A stretch of DNA of 5,530 nucleotides, taken from assembly GCA_019412865.1 (NCBI GenBank), contig DXOJ01000713.1:1-5530 (forward strand), read 5' to 3'. Each line of letters opens with the position of its first letter. The stretch's first letter is position 1. The stretch comes from Bacteroides sp. GTDB taxonomy: Bacteria > Bacteroidota > Bacteroidia > Bacteroidales > Bacteroidaceae. Position numbers and translations under genes: made by a program. The notes under the pieces are model-generated. The model saw only the letters and a program-made list of their open reading frames with translations. It made no database searches and was not told the DNA's origin. Below are positions 1 to 5,530 of this stretch, piece after piece.

Positions 1-21
1 TTTGATTACAAGCCAATTATC

Positions 22-61
22 GAGATTTTATGAGAAATGAGAAATAAAAAAATAAAATCTC
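22..61. repeat. 10-bp perfect inverted repeat overlapping the terminator
   Basis: GAGATTTTAT at 22-31 is the exact reverse complement of ATAAAATCTC at 52-61, with a 20-base spacer. The spacer holds a 7-base tandem repeat, TGAGAAA, partly overlapping the left arm (31-37 and 38-44). The right arm shares bases 58-61 with the terminator hairpin, so the two structures are mutually exclusive in RNA. It may stabilise the 3' end, act as a weak second terminator, or be chance in AT-rich DNA. No gene is seen in 1-96. Confidence 0.4.
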
Positions 62-70
62 TTTCAGAGA
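46..70 (-). terminator. Probable intrinsic terminator after gene D
   Basis: Reading the minus strand, TCTCT (70-66), a 3-base loop GAA, and AGAGA (62-58) form a perfect 5-bp hairpin. It is followed directly by TTTTATTTTTTT (57-46). It begins 26 bases past the TAG stop of gene D, where the end of a sulfatase operon transcript would be expected. The stem is short with only two G-C pairs, so termination may be partial; the T-rich tract is the stronger half of the signal. Confidence 0.55.
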
Positions 71-96
71 GCAAATAACGATAGAATTGTGGAATG

Positions 97-1476
97 CTAT
101 GCATTGGCTGCTTTCTTCTGCTTGTTCTTAGGGGTGCGTGGCTGGTCTTTATCAGCTCCGGTGTCATTTTGCTGCTTCATCCATTTTTGCAGTTCCATCG
201 TCAGTTCGGCTTTCTTCTTACTATATTTCTTCACATCCGCCAGATTATTCATCTCGAACGGATCTTTCTTGATGTCATATAGCTCGAATTCGGGACGATT
301 CTTGTAACGGTTCAATATTTTATGTGCCCGATCCGAATCCTGTGCTTTCCAGGAGAGATACCATTCTGCCTTTTCAATATGTTTTTCCACGTATGTTTCT
401 TCCGGAGTCAGGTTCCAGATCAAACGATAGTGTCCGTCTGAAATGGAGCGAATCGGATAGGCCGGACCTTCGGGAACATTGTTGTGAACATGATAAGCAT
501 ACTTATGATGTGTCTTTGTTTTTCCCTGGAATACGCCCAGCAGACTCTTTCCGTCTATCACGTCAGGAATTTCTCCGCCTGCAACGTCAATGAACGTAGG
601 AAGAAGATCTTCATATTGCACGATGGCAGAAGTTTCCACACCCGGTTTAATGACACCTGGCCAGGAAGCAACCATCGCCGACTTGACACCTGCACTCCAA
701 TTCGTCCATTTAGCTCCGGCAAATTGCGTACCTTGTTCGGAGATGAAAATAACGAGCGTGTTCTGCAACAAATTCTTATCTTTCAGAATCTGCATGGCGT
801 CGCCCACCTGCTGGTCGAGCAGACCGACTTCTGCCAAATATCTGGCATAGTATTCACGCGTTACTTCCGTATCGACAAATTGAGGCGGCAACTGAAGTTT
901 CTTCCGGTCGAAGACGGAAGCGTCACCACCCGTCCAGGGAGCATGCGAGTTGATAGAAGCCAATACCAGGCAGAAAGGTTGGGAAGAATCGCGTTCCATA
1001 AACTTCTCAATACCTTTGGTATGATAATCTGTATTTGTGCTTGTACATCCTTTGGGGAATCCCGGTACATCTTCGAACGGGAAGTTAGCCAAAGGTTTGA
1101 TATGCCATTTTCCGGCTAATCCAACCCGGTAGCCCAGATTTCCCAGGTAAGTGGGAAGAGATTTTACATCGGCATTGACCGAACTATGGTTTGCATAACC
1201 ACCATGATGCATCGGATACATCCCCGTATAAACACAATGACGGGTAGGCGTACTCATCGAAACGGAGTTATACGCATTGTTGAATTTTATCCCCTGCTCC
1301 GCCAGTGCGTCTATATGAGGAGTCTTGTTGTTTACAGCCCCGAAACAACCTATATCATAATAGGAGCAGTCGTCGGCTATGATTAATAGAATATTAGGCT
1401 TCGAAGGAGTTTGGGCAAACCCGTTTCCTATCGCCAATCCGCCTAGGAGGCACATACTAATCATTGATTTTTCCAT
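97..1476 (-). CDS. Secreted sulfatase, SGSH (heparan N-sulfatase)-like, serine-type (gene D)
   Basis: A complete 459-residue protein of the alkaline-phosphatase-like sulfatase family (Pfam Sulfatase, SulfAtlas class S1). Such enzymes hydrolyse sulfate esters or sulfamates on carbohydrates. Residues 1-22 look like a Sec signal peptide with cleavage near GFAQ, so a periplasmic location is expected. Catalytic features seen: metal ligands D35-D36; S75-T-P-T-R79 with S75 as formylglycine precursor (codon 1254-1252); G122-K-W-H125; H178; and E247-Q248-G where most S1 enzymes have Asp-Asn-Gly. The C-terminal subdomain includes ELYDIKKDP at about 398-406. Resemblance to SGSH rests on YTGMYP after the active site (SGSH has LTGLP rather than the usual LTGR) and on a GKxH motif followed by a Pro-Phe pair. 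It is paralogous to the gene at 4312-2942 and last in the run, 34 bp after the previous stop. The ATG at 1476 gives a full signal peptide; no Shine-Dalgarno is seen. The tail is Lys-rich. Sulfatase is near certain; N-sulfatase activity is only suggested and 6-O or other specificity is possible. Confidence 0.93.
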   Translation of the reverse strand: MEKSMISMCLLGGLAIGNGFAQTPSKPNILLIIADDCSYYDIGCFGAVNNKTPHIDALAEQGIKFNNAYNSVSMSTPTRHCVYTGMYPMHHGGYANHSSVNADVKSLPTYLGNLGYRVGLAGKWHIKPLANFPFEDVPGFPKGCTSTNTDYHTKGIEKFMERDSSQPFCLVLASINSHAPWTGGDASVFDRKKLQLPPQFVDTEVTREYYARYLAEVGLLDQQVGDAMQILKDKNLLQNTLVIFISEQGTQFAGAKWTNWSAGVKSAMVASWPGVIKPGVETSAIVQYEDLLPTFIDVAGGEIPDVIDGKSLLGVFQGKTKTHHKYAYHVHNNVPEGPAYPIRSISDGHYRLIWNLTPEETYVEKHIEKAEWYLSWKAQDSDRAHKILNRYKNRPEFELYDIKKDPFEMNNLADVKKYSKKKAELTMELQKWMKQQNDTGADKDQPRTPKNKQKKAANA

Positions 1477-1510
1477 CTTGTATTATTTTCAATTTATTGG
1501 GTCAACATCA

Positions 1511-2887
1511 TTAACGTACTACTTTCCATTCTTTGGGAGCTTTGAATCCGTCACGGCCTTTGCCATAGGGTACTTCCGGCAGACAAGGAGTAATGGTGTC
1601 GTATTTCACTGCAACCTGATACAATGCTTTCACAATCTTCTCGTTTCCTATGCTGGCATTTTTCTTTTCGTAAGGATCTGTTTTATACTCAACCAGAAAA
1701 TCCTGTTTCAAATCAAGTCCCGGTTTCATGCCTTTTCTTATCAGTTTATAGTCTTTATTGACTACGGCTCCGTGTCCCAGATAAAAATCGCGGTCGATGC
1801 AGCTCTTCTTACCATTCAATACAGGGAGTATGCTGATACCGTCATATTCACGTTTCGGACGACTGTGATCTCCTACCAGTTCTTTCAATGTAGGAACAAG
1901 GTCAACAAAACCTGTCACTTGTGAGCTCAAGTTCTTATATTGTTTCTCCGCTTTCTTCCAACAGAGAACAGCCGGTGCGTGTACACCTCCGTCCCACTCG
2001 TCGAATTTATGTCCGCGCAATGGTCCTGATGAGGATCCCGGAACACCGGCAGAACCGTTATCGCTAAAGAAGATAAAGAAAGTGTTGTCCATTATTCCTT
2101 TCTTCTTCAAGGCATCTACAATAGCTCCGATTCCTCTGTCCATACAGGAAACCATTGCACTGTAAGTCACTTTTTTCTGTTCTTTCGGTGTCAGGCTGTC
2201 GAAGTTATCACAATAAAGTTTAATATCTTTTTCCTGTGCTTGCAGCGGAGTGTGAGGTGCATTATAAGCTACATACAGCATAAACGGACCTTCTTTCTCG
2301 TAAGCATCGATACAGCGGATGGCTTCTTTGGTAATCAGTTCGGTAGAATATCCCTTGTCATGGCAAGTTTCCCAATCATTGTGCCAGTCTAATTCACCCT
2401 CACGCGTGAGGTCGAAATAATCTATTGCACCGTTCAGGTGGCCGTAGAAATGTGAAAAGCCCCTATTCATCGGATAATGCACTTTCTTCGTATGTCCCAG
2501 ATGCCATTTACCGATAATGGCTCTGTTCTTATATCCGTTGCGTGCCAGCATATCGGCCATCGTTTCTTCATTCTCGTCCAGACCGTCTTCACGCCAAGGC
2601 GGAATAACAGCCGAACGGACACCAAAACGGTTCGGGTAACGTCCCGTCATCAGTCCCGCACGGGTAGGTGTACTGATAGGAGAGGTATAAAAACGTTCGA
2701 GCTCCACTCCTTCTCCAACCAGAGCATCCAGACAGGGAGTTTTGATTTCACTTCCATGAAATCCGACATCTCCCCAACCCAAATCGTCGGCCAATACAAT
2801 CACAATATTAGGACGCTCTGTCTGTGCATGAAGAAATGCCGGAAGCAGAGTACATCCACAAAGCAAACCAAAAAATTCTTTTTTCAT
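1511..2887 (-). CDS. Secreted sulfatase, arylsulfatase B-like, serine-type (gene C)
   Basis: A complete 458-residue S1 sulfatase. Residues 1-22 form a likely Sec signal peptide (hydrophobic core about 5-19, cleavage near AFLHAQ), indicating a periplasmic enzyme. Visible catalytic residues: D34-D35 in LADDLGWGDVGFHG; S72-T-P-T-R76 with the LMTGRYP extension, S72 being the formylglycine precursor (codon 2674-2672); G126-K-W-H129; H212; the canonical D276-N277-G metal motif; and K294 in PLRGHKFDEWDGG. The overall pattern (DDLGWGDVGFHG, TGRYPNRFG, DNTFFIFFSDNG, PLRGxK) is close to mammalian arylsulfatase B, which removes 4-O-sulfate from N-acetylgalactosamine. Bacterial members of this branch also act on sulfated galactose, so the exact substrate is open. 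The C-terminal ELYD-type motif is degenerate (VEYKTDPYEKKN, about 399-410). The stop TAA is followed in frame by TGA. It lies 54 bp after gene B and 34 bp before gene D, and is the only ARSB-like gene here, set between two SGSH-like paralogues. No Shine-Dalgarno precedes the ATG. Confidence 0.94.
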   Translation of the reverse strand: MKKEFFGLLCGCTLLPAFLHAQTERPNIVIVLADDLGWGDVGFHGSEIKTPCLDALVGEGVELERFYTSPISTPTRAGLMTGRYPNRFGVRSAVIPPWREDGLDENEETMADMLARNGYKNRAIIGKWHLGHTKKVHYPMNRGFSHFYGHLNGAIDYFDLTREGELDWHNDWETCHDKGYSTELITKEAIRCIDAYEKEGPFMLYVAYNAPHTPLQAQEKDIKLYCDNFDSLTPKEQKKVTYSAMVSCMDRGIGAIVDALKKKGIMDNTFFIFFSDNGSAGVPGSSSGPLRGHKFDEWDGGVHAPAVLCWKKAEKQYKNLSSQVTGFVDLVPTLKELVGDHSRPKREYDGISILPVLNGKKSCIDRDFYLGHGAVVNKDYKLIRKGMKPGLDLKQDFLVEYKTDPYEKKNASIGNEKIVKALYQVAVKYDTITPCLPEVPYGKGRDGFKAPKEWKVVR

Positions 2888-2941
2888 GATATACGATTTA
2901 TAAATAACATTCTGTGTTTTATTCGTTTGATGTGTGACGGC
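2888..2941. other. 54-bp gap between genes B and C, no clear promoter
   Basis: This is the longest gap between genes in the cluster. It is AT-rich and contains a 10-base perfect palindrome, ATTTATAAAT, at 2896-2905, about 8 bases upstream of the gene C start. I see no Bacteroides-type promoter (TAnnTTTG with an upstream TTG), no Shine-Dalgarno sequence and no hairpin followed by a T-run. The palindrome is made only of A and T and may be chance. Genes B and C are most simply read as co-transcribed. Confidence 0.5.
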
Positions 2942-4312
2942 TTATTTTTTCTTTCCCGGCATGTGTTCGAAGGCACGCATCTCGGTAGCTTGCCCTTCGT
3001 CTCCACAATCCTTCATCCAACGTTTCAATTCTTTATCCAATCGGCTGATGGTAGCGGTTTGTGTCGCATCTTCCGCCAGGTTTTTCATGCAATACGGGTC
3101 ATTCTTCACATCGTACAGTTCGATAGCAGGACGATGCTGGTATTTAGTCGTCATTGCTTTTGCATGAGCATCTGTCTCCGCCAGGCTCTCCCACTCTTTA
3201 AACAAAGGAGAATTGGTTTCAACATTCTTGAAAGTAGCTTCCGGAGTGAGATTGACAATATATCTGTATCGGCCATCGTATACCGAACGGATTCCGTAAT
3301 AAGGCGATCCGGCATTGATACCTCTCGTGGTCTGAAGGGAGAAAGAATATTTTTTGTGCTCTTTCTTTTTACCTGTCAACACCGGTTTGAAGCTTTCTCC
3401 ATCCACTTTCGCCTGTGGCTTTCCTCCTGCTATGTCGACAAAAGTAGGAACAATATCGACGTATTCTACCAATGCATCACTCACACTTCCCGGCTTAATC
3501 ACTCCCGGCCAGCGAACGATACAGGCAGAATGTACTCCTGCATCATAACAAGTCCATTTGGCAAAAGGCAGGCTGTTGCCTTGCTCGCTCAAATATACGA
3601 CAACAGATTTATCTGTCATCTTTTCTTTATCCAGGATAGAAAGGACGTTGCCAAACTCCTGGTCCATGAAATTGATTTCTGCCAGATAATGAGTCAACAA
3701 TTCGCGTGTCTGGGGAATGTCCACATACATAGGGGGCAAGGTTAGCTTATCTGCATTAAATTGCGAAGCGTCTCCCTTATTCCAGGGGGTATGCGGCTGA
3801 TTGGAAGCGACAAACAGACAGAAGGGTTCTCCGTTTGCTTTGCAGTCGGAGATAAATTTCTGAATTGCTTCAAAGTTCAATTCCCCTCCTTTCAGAGGAG
3901 GTACATAAAGGTCGAAAGGAAATACTGATTTCGGAGCGATATGCGATTTTCCAATCAATGCAACTTTATAGCCCAGTGGTTGCAGATGATGCACGACACT
4001 CAATGTTCCTTTATCGGCACAAGTATGATTGGGGTAAGCGCCGCTACGTACTGGCCACAGACCGGTATATAAATTATGACGGGTAGGTGACGACATCGGA
4101 ACAGCCTGATAAGCTTGCGTGAAACGTACTCCCTGTGTAGCGAAACGGTCGATATTCGGAGTTTTCGAATCAACGCTTCCATAACAACCCAGGTCATAAT
4201 GAGAACAGTCGTCGGCTATGAACAACAGAAAATTCGGTTTTTCCGTTTGCTGCGCAAAAGACAGGCTGGTAGCACCCAATGCAACGGATGCACTCAATAG
4301 TAATTTATTCAT
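2942..4312 (-). CDS. Secreted sulfatase, SGSH (heparan N-sulfatase)-like, serine-type (gene B)
   Basis: A complete 456-residue S1 sulfatase. Residues 1-20 form a clear Sec signal peptide (MNK, then a hydrophobic stretch, cleavage near SFA/QQ), so it is probably periplasmic. Catalytic residues seen: D34-D35; S74-S-P-T-R78 with S74 as formylglycine precursor (codon 4093-4091); G121-K-S-H124; H174 in QPHTPW; E243-Q244-G replacing Asp-Asn-Gly; and K252. The stretch GKSHIAPKSVFPFD (about 121-134) closely matches human SGSH in layout (GKKHVGPETVYPFD), and YTGLWP also follows SGSH rather than LTGR. The C-terminal subdomain carries IELYDVKNDP (about 397-406). It is a paralogue of gene D; the two share DDCSxYDxGC, SEQG and the AKWT motif. 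It starts 18 bp after the stop of gene A, behind a strong ribosome binding site. Known family activities include sulfamate hydrolysis in heparan and heparin. That is a plausible but unproven substrate here. Confidence 0.94.
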   Translation of the reverse strand: MNKLLLSASVALGATSLSFAQQTEKPNFLLFIADDCSHYDLGCYGSVDSKTPNIDRFATQGVRFTQAYQAVPMSSPTRHNLYTGLWPVRSGAYPNHTCADKGTLSVVHHLQPLGYKVALIGKSHIAPKSVFPFDLYVPPLKGGELNFEAIQKFISDCKANGEPFCLFVASNQPHTPWNKGDASQFNADKLTLPPMYVDIPQTRELLTHYLAEINFMDQEFGNVLSILDKEKMTDKSVVVYLSEQGNSLPFAKWTCYDAGVHSACIVRWPGVIKPGSVSDALVEYVDIVPTFVDIAGGKPQAKVDGESFKPVLTGKKKEHKKYSFSLQTTRGINAGSPYYGIRSVYDGRYRYIVNLTPEATFKNVETNSPLFKEWESLAETDAHAKAMTTKYQHRPAIELYDVKNDPYCMKNLAEDATQTATISRLDKELKRWMKDCGDEGQATEMRAFEHMPGKKK

Positions 4313-4320
4313 TTCGTGTT

Positions 4321-4328
4321 CCTCCCTT
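4321..4328 (-). promoter_or_regulatory. Strong Shine-Dalgarno site for gene B
   Basis: On the minus strand AAGGGAGG is followed by an 8-base spacer (AACACGAA) and the ATG of gene B. The GGAGG core is fully complementary to the 3' end of 16S rRNA at normal spacing. It begins 2 bases after the TAA of gene A, which would suit translational coupling. It fixes the gene B start at 4312. The starts of genes C and D have only AT-rich leaders, the more usual situation in Bacteroidota. Confidence 0.75.
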
Positions 4329-4330
4329 AT

Positions 4331-5530
4331 TTATTTCTTCGGATGTTTAGGCAATACAAAGTTAGCATTCGCCCATTTCTCCCATTCGGTAACCAGTTTC
4401 GTCAGTACTTCGGGGTGTTGTTCTGCCAGATTGTTACGTTCGGTGCGGTCTTTAACCACATCATACAGTTCCCATTCTTTTCCTTTTTCGTCGCGGATCG
4501 CTTTCCAGTTACCCCAACGGATTGCTCTGTTGTTTTGATGTTCCCAGTACATATATTCGTGTAAAGAGTCTGTTTTCTTATGAATAGCGGGGAGAAGGCT
4601 GCTGCCTACCAATGGATGTATTTTGTTTCCACCGTGATAAGTTTCCGGGTAAGCAGCTCCTGTTGCTTCCAGAATAGTCGGCATAATGTCCGGCAGATAA
4701 CCGGGAACACGGCACCATTCCCCTTTTTTATTATTCAGATTGTTTTTCCACGACACGATAAGAGGGGTAGAAATGCCTCCTTCATAAGAACGGCATTTGT
4801 ATTTGCGGAACGGAGTATTGGAAACCTGCGCCCATGCTCTTCCGTAAGAAGGCATCCCACTGTGAGACGGATCGTTGATCTCCGACACCTTGCCGCCTCC
4901 CAATTCTGCATAAGGTTCGGCACAAGCACCATTGTCGGACAGGAACATGACAAGCGTATTGTCCAGTTTATGATTCTTCTTCAGGTAATCCAGCAATTTT
5001 CCTACATTATAATCTACACAATGCACCTGTGCTGCATAAACTGCCATCCGGTAGGCTACTTCATCTTTTTCTTTCTCCGTCAGTTCGTCCCAATTCCGGT
5101 TTTCCCATTCGGCGAATTCTGTGTTCGAGTCGATAATTCCCAACTTAGCCATTCGTTTCCGTCTTGCTTCGCGAATCTCATTCCATCCTTTCTCACGATA
5201 GATTTTGGTGAATTTCTGAATGTCTTCCTCTTTTGCCTGCAAGGGCCAGTGAGGAGCGTTAAATGCCAGGTAAAGGAAGAAAGGTTTGTCGTCTTTTTGT
5301 TCGTCAACGAAGCGGATTGCATAATCGGTAAATGCGTCTGTTGTATAATAAGGTGCTTCCGGTTCCGGAAGTTTGGTGTTATCCAGCGTCAACCCGCGTC
5401 CTCCTGATGGACGAAGGTAGCTGCAAGCTCCTGCCAGAATGCCGTAGAAACGTTCAAATCCCCGTTGCAAGGGCCATTTTTCTTCTCCATGCATTCCCAG
5501 ATGCCATTTACCTGCCATATAAGTATGGTA
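4331..5530 (-). CDS. Arylsulfatase, AtsA-like, N-terminus cut by window edge (gene A, partial)
   Basis: An S1 sulfatase open through the right edge. An in-frame ATG lies at 5518, but four sense codons (Tyr-His-Thr-Tyr) continue upstream. YHTYMAGKWHLG is the usual internal second motif of sulfatases, so that ATG is not the start. About 399 residues are visible. The signal peptide, first metal-binding Asp pair and formylglycine motif lie outside, so the Ser or Cys type cannot be seen. Counting from the internal Met as 1, visible features are G3-K-W-H6, H90 in FNAPHWPLQ, the canonical D195-N196-G metal motif, K241 in FRKYKCRSYEGG, and ELYDVVKDRTERNNLAE (about 350-366) near the C-terminus. The helical insert at about 98-155 (charged, Arg/Lys/Glu-rich) and the PFRKYK...EGG signature resemble bacterial AtsA-type arylsulfatases, some of which desulfate galactose or other sugars. 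It is the most upstream gene here, 18 bp before gene B. It ends with TAA and has a basic tail, LPKHPKK. Confidence 0.92.
   Translation of the reverse strand, partial: YHTYMAGKWHLGMHGEEKWPLQRGFERFYGILAGACSYLRPSGGRGLTLDNTKLPEPEAPYYTTDAFTDYAIRFVDEQKDDKPFFLYLAFNAPHWPLQAKEEDIQKFTKIYREKGWNEIREARRKRMAKLGIIDSNTEFAEWENRNWDELTEKEKDEVAYRMAVYAAQVHCVDYNVGKLLDYLKKNHKLDNTLVMFLSDNGACAEPYAELGGGKVSEINDPSHSGMPSYGRAWAQVSNTPFRKYKCRSYEGGISTPLIVSWKNNLNNKKGEWCRVPGYLPDIMPTILEATGAAYPETYHGGNKIHPLVGSSLLPAIHKKTDSLHEYMYWEHQNNRAIRWGNWKAIRDEKGKEWELYDVVKDRTERNNLAEQHPEVLTKLVTEWEKWANANFVLPKHPKK

Noticed and set aside
484..1119. A 211-codon plus-strand open frame opposite gene D
   Set aside because: It overlaps the catalytic domain coding sequence of gene D on the other strand and has no domain or plausible leader of its own.
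1477..1510. A separate promoter for gene D in the 34-bp gap
   Set aside because: The gap is too short for a full promoter and leader and lacks a TAnnTTTG-type element. Co-transcription is the simpler reading.
2852..2887. Lipoprotein signal peptide in gene C (LLCGC near the N-terminus)
   Set aside because: Cys at lipobox position -2 does not fit the consensus and the cysteine lies only 12 residues from the start. The AFLHAQ site downstream is a better signal peptidase I site.
2477..3745. A 422-codon plus-strand open frame running across genes C and B
   Set aside because: It lies wholly antisense to two well-supported sulfatases and the gap between them. Its translation is rich in Phe, Ser, Arg, His and Cys with no recognisable domain. 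It is a shadow of the codon bias of the real genes.
4580..5407. A 275-codon plus-strand open frame opposite gene A
   Set aside because: It is antisense to strongly conserved sulfatase motifs, has no recognisable domain, and has the Phe/Cys/Arg-rich composition typical of a shadow frame.
5507..5518. ATG at 5518 as the start of gene A
   Set aside because: The reading frame stays open to the window edge, and this Met lies inside the conserved YHTYMAGKWHLG motif, which sits about 100 or more residues into a sulfatase. The protein has no signal peptide or active-site motif downstream of it, so it is partial.

Overview
The window holds four consecutive sulfatase genes, all on the minus strand and transcribed from right to left. 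It looks like Bacteroides or a close relative in the phylum Bacteroidota. Supporting points are the moderate GC content with AT-rich gaps, mostly no Shine-Dalgarno sequence before start codons, Sec signal peptides with Ala-Gln at the likely cleavage site, and serine-type sulfatase active sites. The species cannot be fixed from this sequence.

Layout in transcription order: (A) 5530-4331, the C-terminal three quarters of an AtsA-like arylsulfatase whose 5' end lies beyond the right edge; (B) 4312-2942, a sulfatase resembling heparan N-sulfatase (SGSH); (C) 2887-1511, a sulfatase resembling arylsulfatase B (N-acetylgalactosamine-4-sulfatase); (D) 1476-97, a second SGSH-like sulfatase that is a paralogue of B. 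The gaps are 18, 54 and 34 bp, so the set is very probably one operon or the end of one. No promoter is visible, and transcription presumably starts beyond the right edge. A small hairpin followed by a T-rich tract at 70-46 looks like the operon's terminator.

The three complete proteins each have a signal peptide and a Ser-x-Pro-x-Arg motif. In this family the motif's serine is oxidised to formylglycine by the radical-SAM maturase anSME before export. They should therefore act in the periplasm or on the cell surface, taking sulfate esters or N-sulfate off a polysaccharide or its oligosaccharides. Four enzymes of three different sub-types side by side suggest a substrate sulfated at several positions, such as a host glycosaminoglycan, sulfated mucin glycan or marine algal polysaccharide. 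No glycoside hydrolase, lyase, SusC/SusD pair, regulator or anSME gene lies in the window, so the substrate cannot be named. I see no mobile element, CRISPR array, tRNA or rRNA gene. The points most worth a second look are the Glu-Gln replacement of the usual Asp-Asn metal ligands in the SGSH-like pair, and the single strong ribosome binding site in front of gene B.
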